From: a virus
IMG/VR virus record: IMGVR_UViG_3300025466_000019
Coordinates: 1 to 64,000 of that record
Strand: one strand, 5' to 3'
Length of the DNA stretch: 64,000 nucleotides
Shown: positions 11,365 to 19,657 of the stretch, piece after piece
Layout of the letters: every line of letters begins with the position of its first letter
How positions within the stretch are numbered: position 1 is the first letter of the stretch
Notes under the pieces: model-generated
Seen by the model: the letters and a program-made list of their open reading frames with translations, nothing else
The model's database searches: none
What the model was told of the DNA's origin: nothing
Made by a program: the position numbers and the translations under genes

Positions 11365-12171
11365 TTAGGACTCAAATCGATTGCCTAACGGTCCTGCTGG
11401 AAAATATCCATCAAACCCCAACAAAGAGAATACAGGTTTGGCAGGTACCGTTCCTGTAAACTGGATATAGGTGCCCGTATTTGGGTAGGATACTGTTATT
11501 ACCGTGCTGGCCGGAATGGACGTTAGAGTTGGATTGCTGATTCCAAGTGCATATCCATTAAATTGATTGGTAAATGTAAACGAAACACTGGTAACAGTTG
11601 TGCCCGGCTGTATTCCAACTCCGCTAACGGGTCTCCAATATCCTGATTCTCCGGCGTCTATATTTGTTATCGTGTTAAGATAGATTGTGGTTACATTACT
11701 GGACGTGGAAACTGATAAAGATGCAGTAGAGGCAGATGGATTGGTTATTAGCGAGTAATTTGTGTTAGGCACTTGATAGACATTGTCAACAAAAACTAAT
11801 ACATTTTGTGGTTTACTGGTGCTGATATTGTAAGCCAATGGTCCAAACACAGTGTCATTATAATTGCCATATCCTAAATTTTGAGCAGTGATGGTGGCTT
11901 GTCTCACAGTCCTAATAATTTCCCATGGAGTAACACTTGCTCCTGAATTATAAATTGCGGGATTATAAACTTCAAACTCGTTTAATGTTGTGTTATATCG
12001 CACAGTGCCTGTGGTCAAAACTGCAGGAAGGGTCACACGTTGCGCAGTGTTTCCGGAAGGTAATTGCAAAGTGGCAGCACTGTTTGTGACAATCCTACCA
12101 TCAGGATAGACTGAAAATTTATCGTCTACCGGATCTTTACTATATAATGATAATTTTTTAAGGTATCTCAT
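11365..12171 (-). CDS. Fibre/structural protein (268 aa)
   Basis: The start codon overlaps the stop of the upstream 104-residue gene (ATGA). The N-terminus (KKLSLYSKDPVDDKFSVYPD) is followed by a TNSAATLQLP(S)GNTAQRV element and a beta-rich body (VLVFVDNVYQVPNTNYSL) of the type repeated in marine T4-like fibre and baseplate proteins, where similar sequence also occurs in the 4367-residue protein of this window. The C-terminus is glycine/proline-rich (FDGYFPAGPLGN). No enzyme motifs are visible. I infer a virion fibre component from composition and neighbours. Confidence 0.6.
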   Translation of the reverse strand: MRYLKKLSLYSKDPVDDKFSVYPDGRIVTNSAATLQLPSGNTAQRVTLPAVLTTGTVRYNTTLNEFEVYNPAIYNSGASVTPWEIIRTVRQATITAQNLGYGNYNDTVFGPLAYNISTSKPQNVLVFVDNVYQVPNTNYSLITNPSASTASLSVSTSSNVTTIYLNTITNIDAGESGYWRPVSGVGIQPGTTVTSVSFTFTNQFNGYALGISNPTLTSIPASTVITVSYPNTGTYIQFTGTVPAKPVFSLLGFDGYFPAGPLGNRFES

Positions 12172-12482
12172 GATGTCTGTACATAGCTAACCAGAGCAGT
12201 AACAACGCCAGAAACAAGAGAGGTAGCCCAAATCTGATCACCATTTTCTAAAATTATTTTTTCAGCATCAAAAACAAAAGTCTCAGTTGCCGGAAGTGGT
12301 AACGCATTGATAATTATTGTGCCGGTTCCAGGTGGAAGGCCTGCCGGTACAGCATAAACATTAACGCTAGTGCTGGTATTGGCCGAATTATTACAAAAAA
12401 ACATCGTGGTTATCGCGTTTTGTGACCCGGATAGAAATACCGAGGTCAGTGTTGAATTTATTATAGTGGCTGTAATGGACAT
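12168..12482 (-). CDS. Small structural protein (104 aa)
   Basis: The ATG has an AAGG ribosome site. The product is beta-rich with the pattern NSTLTSVF ... NVYAVPAGLPPGTG ... FVFDAEKIILENGDQIWA. This is similar in shape to the 128-residue product of 3166-3552, which suggests distant paralogy. It is in the middle of the fibre operon with a 4-bp overlap to the next gene. It may be a small connector in the fibre; its function is not known. Confidence 0.6.
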   Translation of the reverse strand: MSITATIINSTLTSVFLSGSQNAITTMFFCNNSANTSTSVNVYAVPAGLPPGTGTIIINALPLPATETFVFDAEKIILENGDQIWATSLVSGVVTALVSYVQTS

Positions 12483-12492
12483 TGTTTATACC

Positions 12493-13506
12493 TTAAAATA
12501 TTATACCATAGATAATGGCTTTTCTACGGCTGACTAATTCGTCTGATCTATTTGTATTTACAAAAAATAATCCCGTGCCCCCACCTGATGCGGGTTCTTT
12601 GTAATAAATCGCGGTTTGATTAGCCACTGCTGGAATAATTGTGGCAGTTGATTGCCTTTGTAATATTAAAGGAGAACTCACTAACACTGAACTGTTTGTT
12701 GGAGGTTGCAAAATGAGATTTGTAACTGTATTGCTAAAGGTACTAAGAGATATAACATTGTTGTTAACAGCTATACCTTGTATAATTGCGCTGTTACCCG
12801 ACAATTGAAATACTATATTGGTAGCAGAGCCTAATGCAGCAGTAATTGAACTGATAGGTCCATAAAATTGATCATTAGAAGGAACCGATGGATCATTTAT
12901 CTGGATAAAAGAGTTACCAACCTGCAGTTTTTTAGCAAAAGTTGTACCTGTATACAGCCTATTATCAACATATGCTTTGTTAGGAATATGATCAGGATCA
13001 ATCACCTGTCTTTCATAATGGCTTGTGCCCTTTACGCTCAAAATTCCAAATTGATTTTCAGCTCCAAGAAAATTTATTTCTTGTAGAGTACTGTTTGATC
13101 TAATAGCGCTTACCGCTATTGCCGACCCTGTACTAGCCGCGGAAAATTGCCATACACCTCTGAAACTAGTTCCTGAGCTGTTTGTCCAGCCGTTGTTACC
13201 ATTGTATCCGTCATTGTAATACATTGTTGCAGCATTTGTAAGATCGCTATTGCTTCCACGATCAATGGCAATACCACTAGTTCCTAAAGTGACATAGGGA
13301 TTTATCTCGCCGGCATTCAATACTATGATGTTGTCATTAATTAAAGAATTAACACTTTCAATTTGACTTGTTTGACCAATCACATCCAAATTGCCCAAAA
13401 TACGCACAGTTCCAGTCGTAGGACCGGTAACATCAAAAATGATATTTCCGTTATTGTTAGCGGCTATGCGGTAGTCGCCTGATACTCTTAAAACGTCAGT
13501 GGGCAT
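12493..13506 (-). CDS. Tail fibre-type structural protein (337 aa)
   Basis: The ATG is preceded by AAAGGAAAT and a late-type octamer. The sequence has features usual in phage fibres: TVRILGNLDVIG, then SLINDNIIVLNAGEI, and a central INFLGAENQFGILSVKGTSHYE followed by HIPNKAYVDN. The NKAYVDN element is common just before the C-terminal part of long fibre proteins, and the 641-residue fibre at 61647-63572 has the related NKYYVDN. The C-terminus ends RRKAIIYGIIF. No enzymatic domain is visible. A fibre role is inferred with good support from these patterns. Confidence 0.7.
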   Translation of the reverse strand: MPTDVLRVSGDYRIAANNNGNIIFDVTGPTTGTVRILGNLDVIGQTSQIESVNSLINDNIIVLNAGEINPYVTLGTSGIAIDRGSNSDLTNAATMYYNDGYNGNNGWTNSSGTSFRGVWQFSAASTGSAIAVSAIRSNSTLQEINFLGAENQFGILSVKGTSHYERQVIDPDHIPNKAYVDNRLYTGTTFAKKLQVGNSFIQINDPSVPSNDQFYGPISSITAALGSATNIVFQLSGNSAIIQGIAVNNNVISLSTFSNTVTNLILQPPTNSSVLVSSPLILQRQSTATIIPAVANQTAIYYKEPASGGGTGLFFVNTNRSDELVSRRKAIIYGIIF

Positions 13507-13523
13507 TTAGATTTCCTTTAATG

Positions 13524-13531
13524 TATTTATT
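13524..13531 (-). promoter_or_regulatory. Late promoter octamer AATAAATA
   Basis: It lies 17 nt before the ATG at 13506 with a ribosome site AAAGGA between, which is the classical leadered arrangement. It contrasts with the leaderless arrangement at 14053, 15100 and 19639. Confidence 0.5.
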
Positions 13532-13534
13532 TTA

Positions 13535-14053
13535 TTACCATACTCTTATGACGAAGTAGTTAATTCGAGGAGCTACATTGTGCGGCCACGAAGGATGACT
13601 TTGAAATCTTAAAGTTGCCCCAAAACTAGGGTCTGATATTATGGTCGGAGTGAGTGTGGTTCCCCAAAAAACTCCTTCCCCGCCGTAATTTTTTATGATA
13701 CTGAGATCGTCGCTGGCTAGATTTTCTCCAAGCGGCTGTCCGAGATACTGTAATTGTATCACATCATCTGTGATCCTAGCGCCTCGATCAATGCCCAGCA
13801 TGGCTTCTAGTCCTGATATAGTGGGCGGTAACGATGCTATGGCAAAGTTTGTTAGAGATAGATAGTAGGTTTTTTGTTTGACATCATTAACATATGTATT
13901 GGCAATATGGGCCAACGGTTTAACAGTAGAAACAAACGTATTGGTCTGATTCCGTAAATTGTAAAAATTACTGCCGTCATCTACCCATGCGATATGTTGT
14001 GCAACTTCGCAATATTGACTTACAGCGTTAGGATATAACCAATTGGTAGGCAT
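13535..14053 (-). CDS. Structural protein of the fibre operon (172 aa)
   Basis: The start MPTNWLYPNAVSQYCEVAQHI is a plausible structural N-terminus. The C-terminal half contains LQYLGQPLGENLASDDLSI and FRFQSHP-like elements (LRFQSHPSWPHNVAPRI). No catalytic motif is seen. The gene has its own late-type octamer GTTAAATA exactly 5 nt upstream of the ATG and no Shine-Dalgarno, and a strong terminator hairpin lies just upstream, so it begins a transcription unit. Homologues without known function are likely in marine T4-like phages. Role inferred from neighbours. Confidence 0.6.
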   Translation of the reverse strand: MPTNWLYPNAVSQYCEVAQHIAWVDDGSNFYNLRNQTNTFVSTVKPLAHIANTYVNDVKQKTYYLSLTNFAIASLPPTISGLEAMLGIDRGARITDDVIQLQYLGQPLGENLASDDLSIIKNYGGEGVFWGTTLTPTIISDPSFGATLRFQSHPSWPHNVAPRINYFVIRVW

Positions 14054-14058
14054 ACGAC

Positions 14059-14066
14059 TATTTAAC
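14059..14066 (-). promoter_or_regulatory. Late promoter octamer GTTAAATA, 5 nt before an ATG
   Basis: With the T4 spacing (transcription begins about six bases after the octamer) the first transcribed base would be the A of the ATG at 14053. No ribosome-binding sequence is present. Located directly downstream of the hairpin terminator at 14075-14098. Confidence 0.55.
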
Positions 14067-14074
14067 TAAAATAG

Positions 14075-14098
14075 AAAAAGGCTCCAAAGAGCCTTTTT
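14075..14098. terminator. Bidirectional rho-independent terminator
   Basis: A perfect 10-bp stem (AAAAAGGCTC / GAGCCTTTTT) with loop CAAA has A-runs on one side and T-runs on the other, so it can terminate in both directions. It separates the 231-residue gene from the 172-residue gene. Confidence 0.9.
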
Positions 14099-14122
14099 CT
14101 CATTTTCCAAACAGAGATCTAA

Positions 14123-14818
14123 TTAATAGGTTGTGATACCTACAATAGTTCCTGTTGCAGTTCCGGTAGTCCAGGCAGTTAAAACACCATTTCCTACCAA
14201 GAATCCAGACCCAGTTGAAGTGCTTTGATACACCAATGCTTTTCTAGAAGTTAATTTTTTGATCCAATAAGTGCTACCATTGAAATCTACAGCGGATAAA
14301 TTCATCTGTCCTGCAGTCAAAAATGAAGTACCAGTTGCTGCTAGTACGCAACGACCAAATCCATCAGACGTTTGCACAAAATATGCGCGACTGGATATTT
14401 GTTGCAAAATATCTGCAGTCGATGCTGTTGTTCCGCCAGTAATGAACGCACTAGGCTTAAATGTTCCTGAAGGTCCGGCTGGAGGAGCAGTCATGTTAAT
14501 CAAGAAAGTGGCTCCTGTTCCTGTTCCCACGTTTGCTAAACTGATACTGGGTGGAGATTCGTACCCAGAACCTGCTGTAACTACTGTAATTGTGGAAATT
14601 GTTCCAATAGCACTCACGGTTGCTGTGGCCACTGCCTGTACTCCTATAGGAGCAGGCACCTGCGGAGCTGATAATACAACTGTGACTCCAGTTGTTGTGG
14701 AATAGTTTGTACCAGAGGTTTTTACCGTGATACTGCTTACCCCTGCTACGATAGACGATGGTGGCGAATCTGTGCCTGTGCTGCTAAAAAAAAACTTTTT
14801 CTTGATCGGACGTCCCAT
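14123..14818 (-). CDS. Virion structural protein, MGRPIKKKFFF type (231 aa)
   Basis: The ATG has an AGGAG site. The N-terminus MGRPIKKKFFF resembles the MGRPLNKKYFG start of a family of cyanophage structural proteins. Then come one or two copies of a beta element ending in a GSGYESPPSISLAN... GTGATF pattern, which recurs in the 4367-residue protein as [10 protein letters not shown]. The C-terminal half (RAYFVQTSDGFGRCVL, VDFNGSTYWIKKLTSRKA) is compact. It is between the capsid gene and the fibre block and may be a head decoration or neck protein; this cannot be decided from sequence alone. Confidence 0.65.
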   Translation of the reverse strand: MGRPIKKKFFFSSTGTDSPPSSIVAGVSSITVKTSGTNYSTTTGVTVVLSAPQVPAPIGVQAVATATVSAIGTISTITVVTAGSGYESPPSISLANVGTGTGATFLINMTAPPAGPSGTFKPSAFITGGTTASTADILQQISSRAYFVQTSDGFGRCVLAATGTSFLTAGQMNLSAVDFNGSTYWIKKLTSRKALVYQSTSTGSGFLVGNGVLTAWTTGTATGTIVGITTY

Positions 14819-14897
14819 TTTTTTCTCCTTGTTTATGGCAGTTTTATTGCCTACGCAGTGGGTGCATAAATCCCCAAAGATATTCCAGGGACAGTGT

Positions 14898-14905
14898 TAT
14901 TTATA
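14898..14905 (-). promoter_or_regulatory. Late promoter with exact T4 consensus TATAAATA
   Basis: The minus strand reads TATAAATA, a perfect match to the T4 late promoter, about 80 nt upstream of the ATG at 14818. It lies in the gap after the 61-residue gene and probably drives the 231-residue structural gene. Confidence 0.7.
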
Positions 14906-14914
14906 TAAAATTCT

Positions 14915-15100
14915 TTATCTTCCATGTCCTTTAATCTTGCAACCCTTTTGAAAACTGGCATTGGAAGTGGGCGGGCATTGATTGGGATTGCGAATATTCT
15001 TGCGTGTGGCCCAGGCATATCCTGCTTGATGTCCTGAGCAGTCTTTGGTGCATTTGGAACCTTTAAAGTCTAATTCTGTTATGATTTCATGTATACGCAT
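14915..15100 (-). CDS. Small Cys-rich protein with capsid-targeting-like N-terminus (61 aa)
   Basis: The product starts MRIHEIITE and then has four cysteines in a basic context (SKCTKDCSGHQAGYAWATRKN ... CPP ... GCKIKGHGR). The KCTKDCSGHxAGY element looks like a conserved family in marine T4-like phages whose function I do not know. The MRIHEIITE start resembles the T4 capsid-targeting sequence (MKTYQEFI-x-E) and ends in I-T-E, which fits the L/I-x-E cleavage rule of the gp21 protease. The gene follows the capsid gene and has a late octamer 4 nt from its ATG with no ribosome site. I infer a protein packed into the head. Confidence 0.6.
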   Translation of the reverse strand: MRIHEIITELDFKGSKCTKDCSGHQAGYAWATRKNIRNPNQCPPTSNASFQKGCKIKGHGR

Positions 15101-15104
15101 CGGG

Positions 15105-15112
15105 TATTTATT
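15105..15112 (-). promoter_or_regulatory. Late promoter octamer AATAAATA, 4 nt before an ATG
   Basis: The octamer is followed by CCCG and then the ATG at 15100. No Shine-Dalgarno is present. Transcription would begin at or within the start codon. Confidence 0.55.
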
Positions 15113-15127
15113 TTATTCTCTCAACAA

Positions 15128-15150
15128 AAAGCCCGCACTGGGCGGGCTTT
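15128..15150 (-). terminator. Terminator after the capsid gene
   Basis: On the minus strand the stem AAAGCCCGC / GCGGGCTTT with a 5-nt loop is followed by TTG. It lies about 27 bp after the gp23 stop codon and ends the head operon, so the 61-residue gene needs its own promoter. Confidence 0.9.
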
Positions 15151-15176
15151 CTGTGTAATCAACAAATAAGTAAAAC

Positions 15177-16358
15177 TTACTTGTAGCTTACTGTAGCGCT
15201 GTTGATCGCCACTTTGGACAAGTAATCAGCTGCATTGCCTAGTGACGATGCAGTATTTGACAACTCAACATAACCGTAACGGGTTAGGAAGCCAACTACT
15301 GGTTCAAAGGTGCTTGGATCTAGTACAACACCGGAGCTCATTAGAGGAATATATGGGCAATAGAAAGCAGGTGCGTCTGCTTCGCTTGAACCCTTATAAC
15401 CAATTAGAACCTGGTTGTTGTTGTCTGTATCAACCTTGTAGGCATCAACATAAACTTTCATCGCGCCATTTAATGTACCAACAAACTTGGTGTTTGTTGG
15501 AGCTTCAAATGTGCCTTCGGTTGTTCTTGCGAACGCAGAAGTTGTTGCGCTCTGGAGGATTGTTAGAGCCTGGTTTGAAACCACAGCCCAGTTGCCTGCG
15601 CCACGACGTGTACGCTGTGCAATTAGGTTGCTGACACGGTTGATCTGGATAGCTAGTGCAGCATGTTCGTCACCGACGAATGTGGCTGTACCAGAAACTA
15701 GAGCCTGGTCATATGTTTCATCAACTGAGGCCAAACCACGTAGCGAAGCTAGGATTTCCTGGTCGATTTCAACCGTGATTTCCTGGGCTAGTGCTGCCAT
15801 GATTTCTGCTTCGATGTCAATTCCCTGCTGAGCCTGTGCATCCTGTGCAGCCTCAAAAGTCCAACGAGCTGATAGCTTGCGTGACTTGGCTTCTACTGGA
15901 GCCTTGAGGATCTGGATGCTCATTCTCTTACCTGGCTGACCTTCTAACTGGCTGGTTGAAGCGGCTTTTGGAATCGCGTCAACGTTGTTACCAGAGTAGG
16001 CAGCAGCAATCTTGAACGGGCTTAGTGCTTCTTCACCGGCTACTACTGCACCGTCGCCGCTGCTGTCAGCATAACGAACACGTAGAGTATGGATTTGACC
16101 AACAGGGCCAGTCATTGGCTGTACGCCGATGATTTCGTTGGCAATAACTGTGGGCATCACACGTCTGATAACTGGTAGAATTACACGGTTAAGTGTTGCT
16201 ACGTTACCACTGCTGGTTGCACCTGCTGTTGCAGCTTCTGCCAAGTAACGACGAGTGTTTTCTAAGCAAACCTGCATAGAAGAACGACGATTACCTGATA
16301 GGCCTTCAAGCAGAGCTTCCTTTGTCTCGGACCATCTTTCATTTAATAACTGTGACAT
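15177..16358 (-). CDS. 23: Major capsid protein (gp23-like)
   Basis: The 393-residue product forms the capsid lattice. It carries the conserved T4 gp23 core: NRVILPVIRRVMPTVIANE followed by IIGVQPMTGPVGQIHTLRVRY, close to T4 sequence in this stretch. It is shorter than T4 gp23 (521 residues) and nearer to small marine versions. The prohead protease site is probably L-A-E41 / A42 (RYLAE-AATAG), matching the L/I-x-E rule and the position where T4 gp23 is cut. The start has AAGGAG. It is the last gene of the gp20-21-22-23 cluster and is followed by a terminator. Identification is secure. Confidence 0.95.
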   Translation of the reverse strand: MSQLLNERWSETKEALLEGLSGNRRSSMQVCLENTRRYLAEAATAGATSSGNVATLNRVILPVIRRVMPTVIANEIIGVQPMTGPVGQIHTLRVRYADSSGDGAVVAGEEALSPFKIAAAYSGNNVDAIPKAASTSQLEGQPGKRMSIQILKAPVEAKSRKLSARWTFEAAQDAQAQQGIDIEAEIMAALAQEITVEIDQEILASLRGLASVDETYDQALVSGTATFVGDEHAALAIQINRVSNLIAQRTRRGAGNWAVVSNQALTILQSATTSAFARTTEGTFEAPTNTKFVGTLNGAMKVYVDAYKVDTDNNNQVLIGYKGSSEADAPAFYCPYIPLMSSGVVLDPSTFEPVVGFLTRYGYVELSNTASSLGNAADYLSKVAINSATVSYK

Positions 16359-16379
16359 TTATGTCTCCTTGAATATAAG

Positions 16380-17474
16380 TTATTTTAGACCCGCTAACTT
16401 GCGGATATCTAAGATATTATCTAAGCCTACCTGTGGCTGTGCTTTAACTTCACGATTGCCGGTCACGGCAGTCGATTCGGTTAAAGTAGCTTTCGCTGCT
16501 TTCTTTCGCTCGCCTTCCATTACTGCGGGTAGGTATTTGTCAAATGCGGAAGCCAATTTGGAAGTTTCTACACTTTCTAACAAGCTGCGCATCATTTCTC
16601 TTTTGTCAGCACCTAACGGAGCTAACATTTCGCCCATAAGCGCTTTGCGTTCTGCTAGATCGTTGGCTACGCGGATTTCGCGGTCCTTGGATTCAACAAT
16701 ACGCTGCTTCTTCTCTAGGGCTTTCTTTGTTTCAGTAATTTCCATATCTTTCTTAGCAAGGACCTTTAACAATTTACTTGTTTCAGATTTCTCATTGAGA
16801 TAAGATGAGGAATATTCCTGAGCAAATGCTTCAAATAAGCGACGACCAAAATCGTTGGTACGTGCACTGTCAATATCTTCTTTCAATTGCTTGATTTCAG
16901 AAGTCAACTGTTTTGCCACTGTAGATTCAACCACTCTAGCTCCGCGCTTAATAAACTTTGTTTTTATATCTTCAAATTTTGCCTTGGCTTCTCTGACCAG
17001 CTTGACTCTAGCTTCTGCTAGCTCCTGCTTGTCTTGAGCAAATTCTGTGATTTCTTTTGCCAATGCATGAACAACAAACTGTTCCAATTTGGCAAAATTT
17101 TCAGAAACTTTCTTGCGATCGTTCTGGAATTCTACCAATTCCTTACCCAGCTGATCCGTGATAAATGATTCTAAAATCTTAGCATCACCCTTCATTTTCT
17201 TCTGATATTCCACACGAGCCTCGGCTAGTGTTTTTTTATCTTCAGCGAATTCAGCCATTTCTGCGGCCAATCTCTCGCTCAACATGCGATCAATTGCTTC
17301 AACCATAACACCTTTATCATGCGTGTATTTTTGAGCAAATTCTTCGCGTAGTTCAGCGGTGATTTGATCGCGATTCTCTTGAATCCTAGCGGCAAATGCA
17401 GCTTCAACTACTGACTTCGTTTCTTCTGTCATCACGCCAGACTCTACCAAATGTTTGAATGCGTCCAACATCAC
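16380..17474 (-). CDS. 22: Prohead scaffold protein (gp22-like)
   Basis: The 364-residue product is highly charged and almost wholly helical, with long coiled-coil stretches (for example LAKKDMEITETKKALEKKQRIVE). The tail is KAQPQVGLDNILDIRKLAGLK. These traits and its place between gp21 and gp23 identify it as the main scaffold of the prohead core, degraded by the gp21 protease during maturation. Several L/I-x-E sites suitable for cleavage are present. The start has AGGAG. Confidence 0.9.
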   Translation of the reverse strand: MMLDAFKHLVESGVMTEETKSVVEAAFAARIQENRDQITAELREEFAQKYTHDKGVMVEAIDRMLSERLAAEMAEFAEDKKTLAEARVEYQKKMKGDAKILESFITDQLGKELVEFQNDRKKVSENFAKLEQFVVHALAKEITEFAQDKQELAEARVKLVREAKAKFEDIKTKFIKRGARVVESTVAKQLTSEIKQLKEDIDSARTNDFGRRLFEAFAQEYSSSYLNEKSETSKLLKVLAKKDMEITETKKALEKKQRIVESKDREIRVANDLAERKALMGEMLAPLGADKREMMRSLLESVETSKLASAFDKYLPAVMEGERKKAAKATLTESTAVTGNREVKAQPQVGLDNILDIRKLAGLK

Positions 17475-17488
17475 TGTCTCCTATACGG

Positions 17489-18124
17489 TTATTTCAAACC
17501 GCTAATTAATTTCAGCATCGCCTCTCGGAGATACTGCTGTTTTTTTGGATCTTCTTTGACTTCTTGCGCCGTCCTAATCGCTTTATAACCGCCTCGACTG
17601 TTCATCAAGTGTTCATAAACCGGAGTAGGATAAGCTCCTGGCGCCGAAGGTTGGGCAACAATATCAACTGTTATGATTTCAAAATCGGCCACTTCGCCAG
17701 AGCGATCGTCAACGTTGCCGCTGCCTCTGCTGCTGACTCCAAGTTTCACTCCGCTTTCAAGCATCGTACGAATCAAGTTGCCCATCGGAGTGGGAAGAAT
17801 TTTCATCTTCCCATATCCATTAGGACCGTCCATCCACATGTCTGTAATCATGTGGCTAACACGGTCCAAATTTACTTTTAGGTCATCAGGATGATCAACT
17901 TCGCCTAGCACTGAATATCCATTTTGTATCTGATCATTTAGAGTTTTGACAGCATTGGTAATTTCGTTAACCGGATAAACCCGCTGATTAGCGTTACGAA
18001 TACCACCTTGGATAGCTATACCTTTAAGATAAAGATTTTTGCTACCTCTCTCTTCAGACTCGTATATTTCCACACGAGCTTGATCAAAACTGAGATTTTC
18101 TCTTAGATAGGCTAGTTGTTTCAT
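17489..18124 (-). CDS. 21: Prohead protease (gp21-like)
   Basis: The 211-residue product is a serine protease that matures the prohead. The conserved signatures are GEVDHPD (His78) and GVSSRGSG (Ser131 or Ser132), followed by an acidic candidate around Asp154 (ITVDIVAQPSAPGA). This is the T4 prohead protease family. It has the usual size and lies upstream of scaffold and capsid genes as in T4. The start is preceded by AAGGA. The C-terminus ends LKLISGLK. Confidence 0.93.
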   Translation of the reverse strand: MKQLAYLRENLSFDQARVEIYESEERGSKNLYLKGIAIQGGIRNANQRVYPVNEITNAVKTLNDQIQNGYSVLGEVDHPDDLKVNLDRVSHMITDMWMDGPNGYGKMKILPTPMGNLIRTMLESGVKLGVSSRGSGNVDDRSGEVADFEIITVDIVAQPSAPGAYPTPVYEHLMNSRGGYKAIRTAQEVKEDPKKQQYLREAMLKLISGLK

Positions 18125-18133
18125 CTCAATTCC

Positions 18134-19264
18134 TTAGCGCTTGGGCAGAACGTCTTTGTCATTGACGCTCATTTCCTTGTTAGTACGCTTGGCATTGTGT
18201 ACATAGCCTTTGGTTTCTTTGCCATCAACGTTTTGATCAACTTTATCGGTAAATTTCTTACCGCTGTCCTTGACTAAACCGGCAGCTTTTCCACGTGGAG
18301 TAGTACCGTCCTGATCTAGATCTGCGCCGTTGTCGGTAGCAATGTTTCTTGGGCTAGCCTTTCCGCCATCTGGACGACCTTTAAAATCAGTGTTGATAGC
18401 GCTCTTCTTAAAAACGCCGCCTTCTTCATTTGGACTTCCTGAAGAATAATTGCTTTGTTTTCCGCGGACTAGTTCGCGATATTCGCGCACAAAAGACTCG
18501 TCAAAATCTTCCTCTTCTTCATCGTCCTCTTCTTCACTATCTTCTTCCTCTTCTTCATCGTCCTCTTCTTCTTCGCCGTGCATGTCGTTTAGAATCTTGC
18601 TCATTTCAGATTCTAGATTCTTGACCATATCTTTAAGATCTAGCACGTCATTGTGTAGTTCATCGTGTGCATCGCTGTCCATTTCATGTTCGTCGTCCAT
18701 TTCATGTTCGTCGTCCATTTCTTCGCCGGCATCGTGCATGGCATCATGATCTTCTACAGAATCGAGAAATTCATCGGATTCGTCGCCGCCCAGTTCATGC
18801 TCTGAATCATTACCGATTTCAAACATGCTTTCTTCTTCATCCATCATGGACTCATCTTCCATTTCTTCGGGTAAGCGTCCTGTTGGTCCGCCCATGTCGT
18901 AGTGTTTTTTCAAGTGCTCGGGATATGGCTCGCCGCTGGCAGTGGTTCCGGTACGCATGGCTTTGTATTCGTCACCGTATTTGGCTATTGCATCTGCACG
19001 TCTATTGGCCAATTTATCCTTGGATGGATTGGATCGACCGCCTTTCTCGGCGTCATCGTCATAGTGGTACATCTCATCCATTTCTTCCTCGTCATCTTCT
19101 TCACGAGCTTCATCCATTTCTTCGTCATCCATTTCTTCTTCGGCAATTAAATTTTCGTAGATCGATCTAGATTTTTCAACGATAATTTCATGAAACAGTT
19201 CATTGGCTTTGTCTGTTTCCTCGTTAACTAGATAATCTAATAGTTTTTCAAACTTTTTAGACAT
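18134..19264 (-). CDS. Acidic prohead core protein (gp67/gp68 position)
   Basis: The 376-residue product starts with a helix (KKFEKLLDYLVNEETDKANELFHEI) typical of T4-like prohead core proteins and then has long runs of Asp and Glu, especially around residues 215-250. The C-terminal 100 residues are polar and basic. In T4 the genes between 20 and 21 are 67 and 68, small core proteins. The location and charge support a core-scaffold role, perhaps destroyed by gp21. It is far longer than T4 gp67 (80 aa) or gp68 (141 aa). The start has AAGGAG. Confidence 0.75.
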   Translation of the reverse strand: MSKKFEKLLDYLVNEETDKANELFHEIIVEKSRSIYENLIAEEEMDDEEMDEAREEDDEEEMDEMYHYDDDAEKGGRSNPSKDKLANRRADAIAKYGDEYKAMRTGTTASGEPYPEHLKKHYDMGGPTGRLPEEMEDESMMDEEESMFEIGNDSEHELGGDESDEFLDSVEDHDAMHDAGEEMDDEHEMDDEHEMDSDAHDELHNDVLDLKDMVKNLESEMSKILNDMHGEEEEDDEEEEEDSEEEDDEEEEDFDESFVREYRELVRGKQSNYSSGSPNEEGGVFKKSAINTDFKGRPDGGKASPRNIATDNGADLDQDGTTPRGKAAGLVKDSGKKFTDKVDQNVDGKETKGYVHNAKRTNKEMSVNDKDVLPKR

Positions 19265-19312
19265 TGCGGGTTCTCCTTTTTTAAATTTAACACTGGCAAG
19301 GCTGTCAGCTAA

Positions 19313-19320
19313 TATTTACA
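19313..19320 (-). promoter_or_regulatory. Possible late promoter TGTAAATA
   Basis: This weaker match (TGTAAATA) is about 50 nt upstream of the acidic core gene, in the 129-bp gap after the 81-residue gene. No terminator is apparent in that gap. Confidence 0.35.
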
Positions 19321-19393
19321 ACCATTGTAGAATACTTATACAAAATGGGTGAAAAACACGCCGTTTTAATCTGTGAGCAGGAAACAGTGGTTT

Positions 19394-19639
19394 TTAGATA
19401 CCAGGAGCAGGTTCTTTAGGTAGTGAATACATTTTTTTAACCAATTGTGATTCTTCTTTTTGCTCTCTTTCGCGAGCATCGCCGGCCTTGCGTAGTTCAT
19501 TCAACATGCCCAGTGTGAGTCGGCTTTTTCGTAGATCCGTGGACTTGATCACACTGCTGTCGTGTTTGGGTTCGTAACGACCTTTGTCCCGCATTTCGTT
19601 TTCTTCGGGATTGAAATAAATGAATTCTCTAAGTAGCAT
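19394..19639 (-). CDS. Small head-cluster protein at the gp67 position (81 aa)
   Basis: The product begins LLREFIYFNPEENEM and contains KSTDLRKSRLTLGMLNELRK and a Lys/Glu-rich middle. It looks like a conserved small protein found between portal and core genes of many T4-like phages. T4 gp67 (80 aa) occupies this position, but I see no clear sequence match. The ATG has a perfect late promoter 5 nt upstream and no ribosome site. Its role in head assembly is inferred from position. Confidence 0.7.
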   Translation of the reverse strand: MLLREFIYFNPEENEMRDKGRYEPKHDSSVIKSTDLRKSRLTLGMLNELRKAGDAREREQKEESQLVKKMYSLPKEPAPGI

Positions 19640-19644
19640 ACACT

Positions 19645-19652
19645 TATTTATA
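19645..19652 (-). promoter_or_regulatory. Exact late promoter TATAAATA, 5 nt before an ATG
   Basis: The minus strand reads TATAAATA, then AGTGT, then the ATG at 19639. With T4 spacing the transcript would start at the A of the ATG. No Shine-Dalgarno exists between the gp20 stop (19658) and this ATG. It is the strongest of the five leaderless candidates. Confidence 0.7.
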
Positions 19653-19657
19653 AGTTT

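Noticed and set aside
18430-19170. Plus-strand frames with Ser or Leu/His runs opposite the acidic core gene
   Set aside because: They are antisense readings of the Asp/Glu codons.
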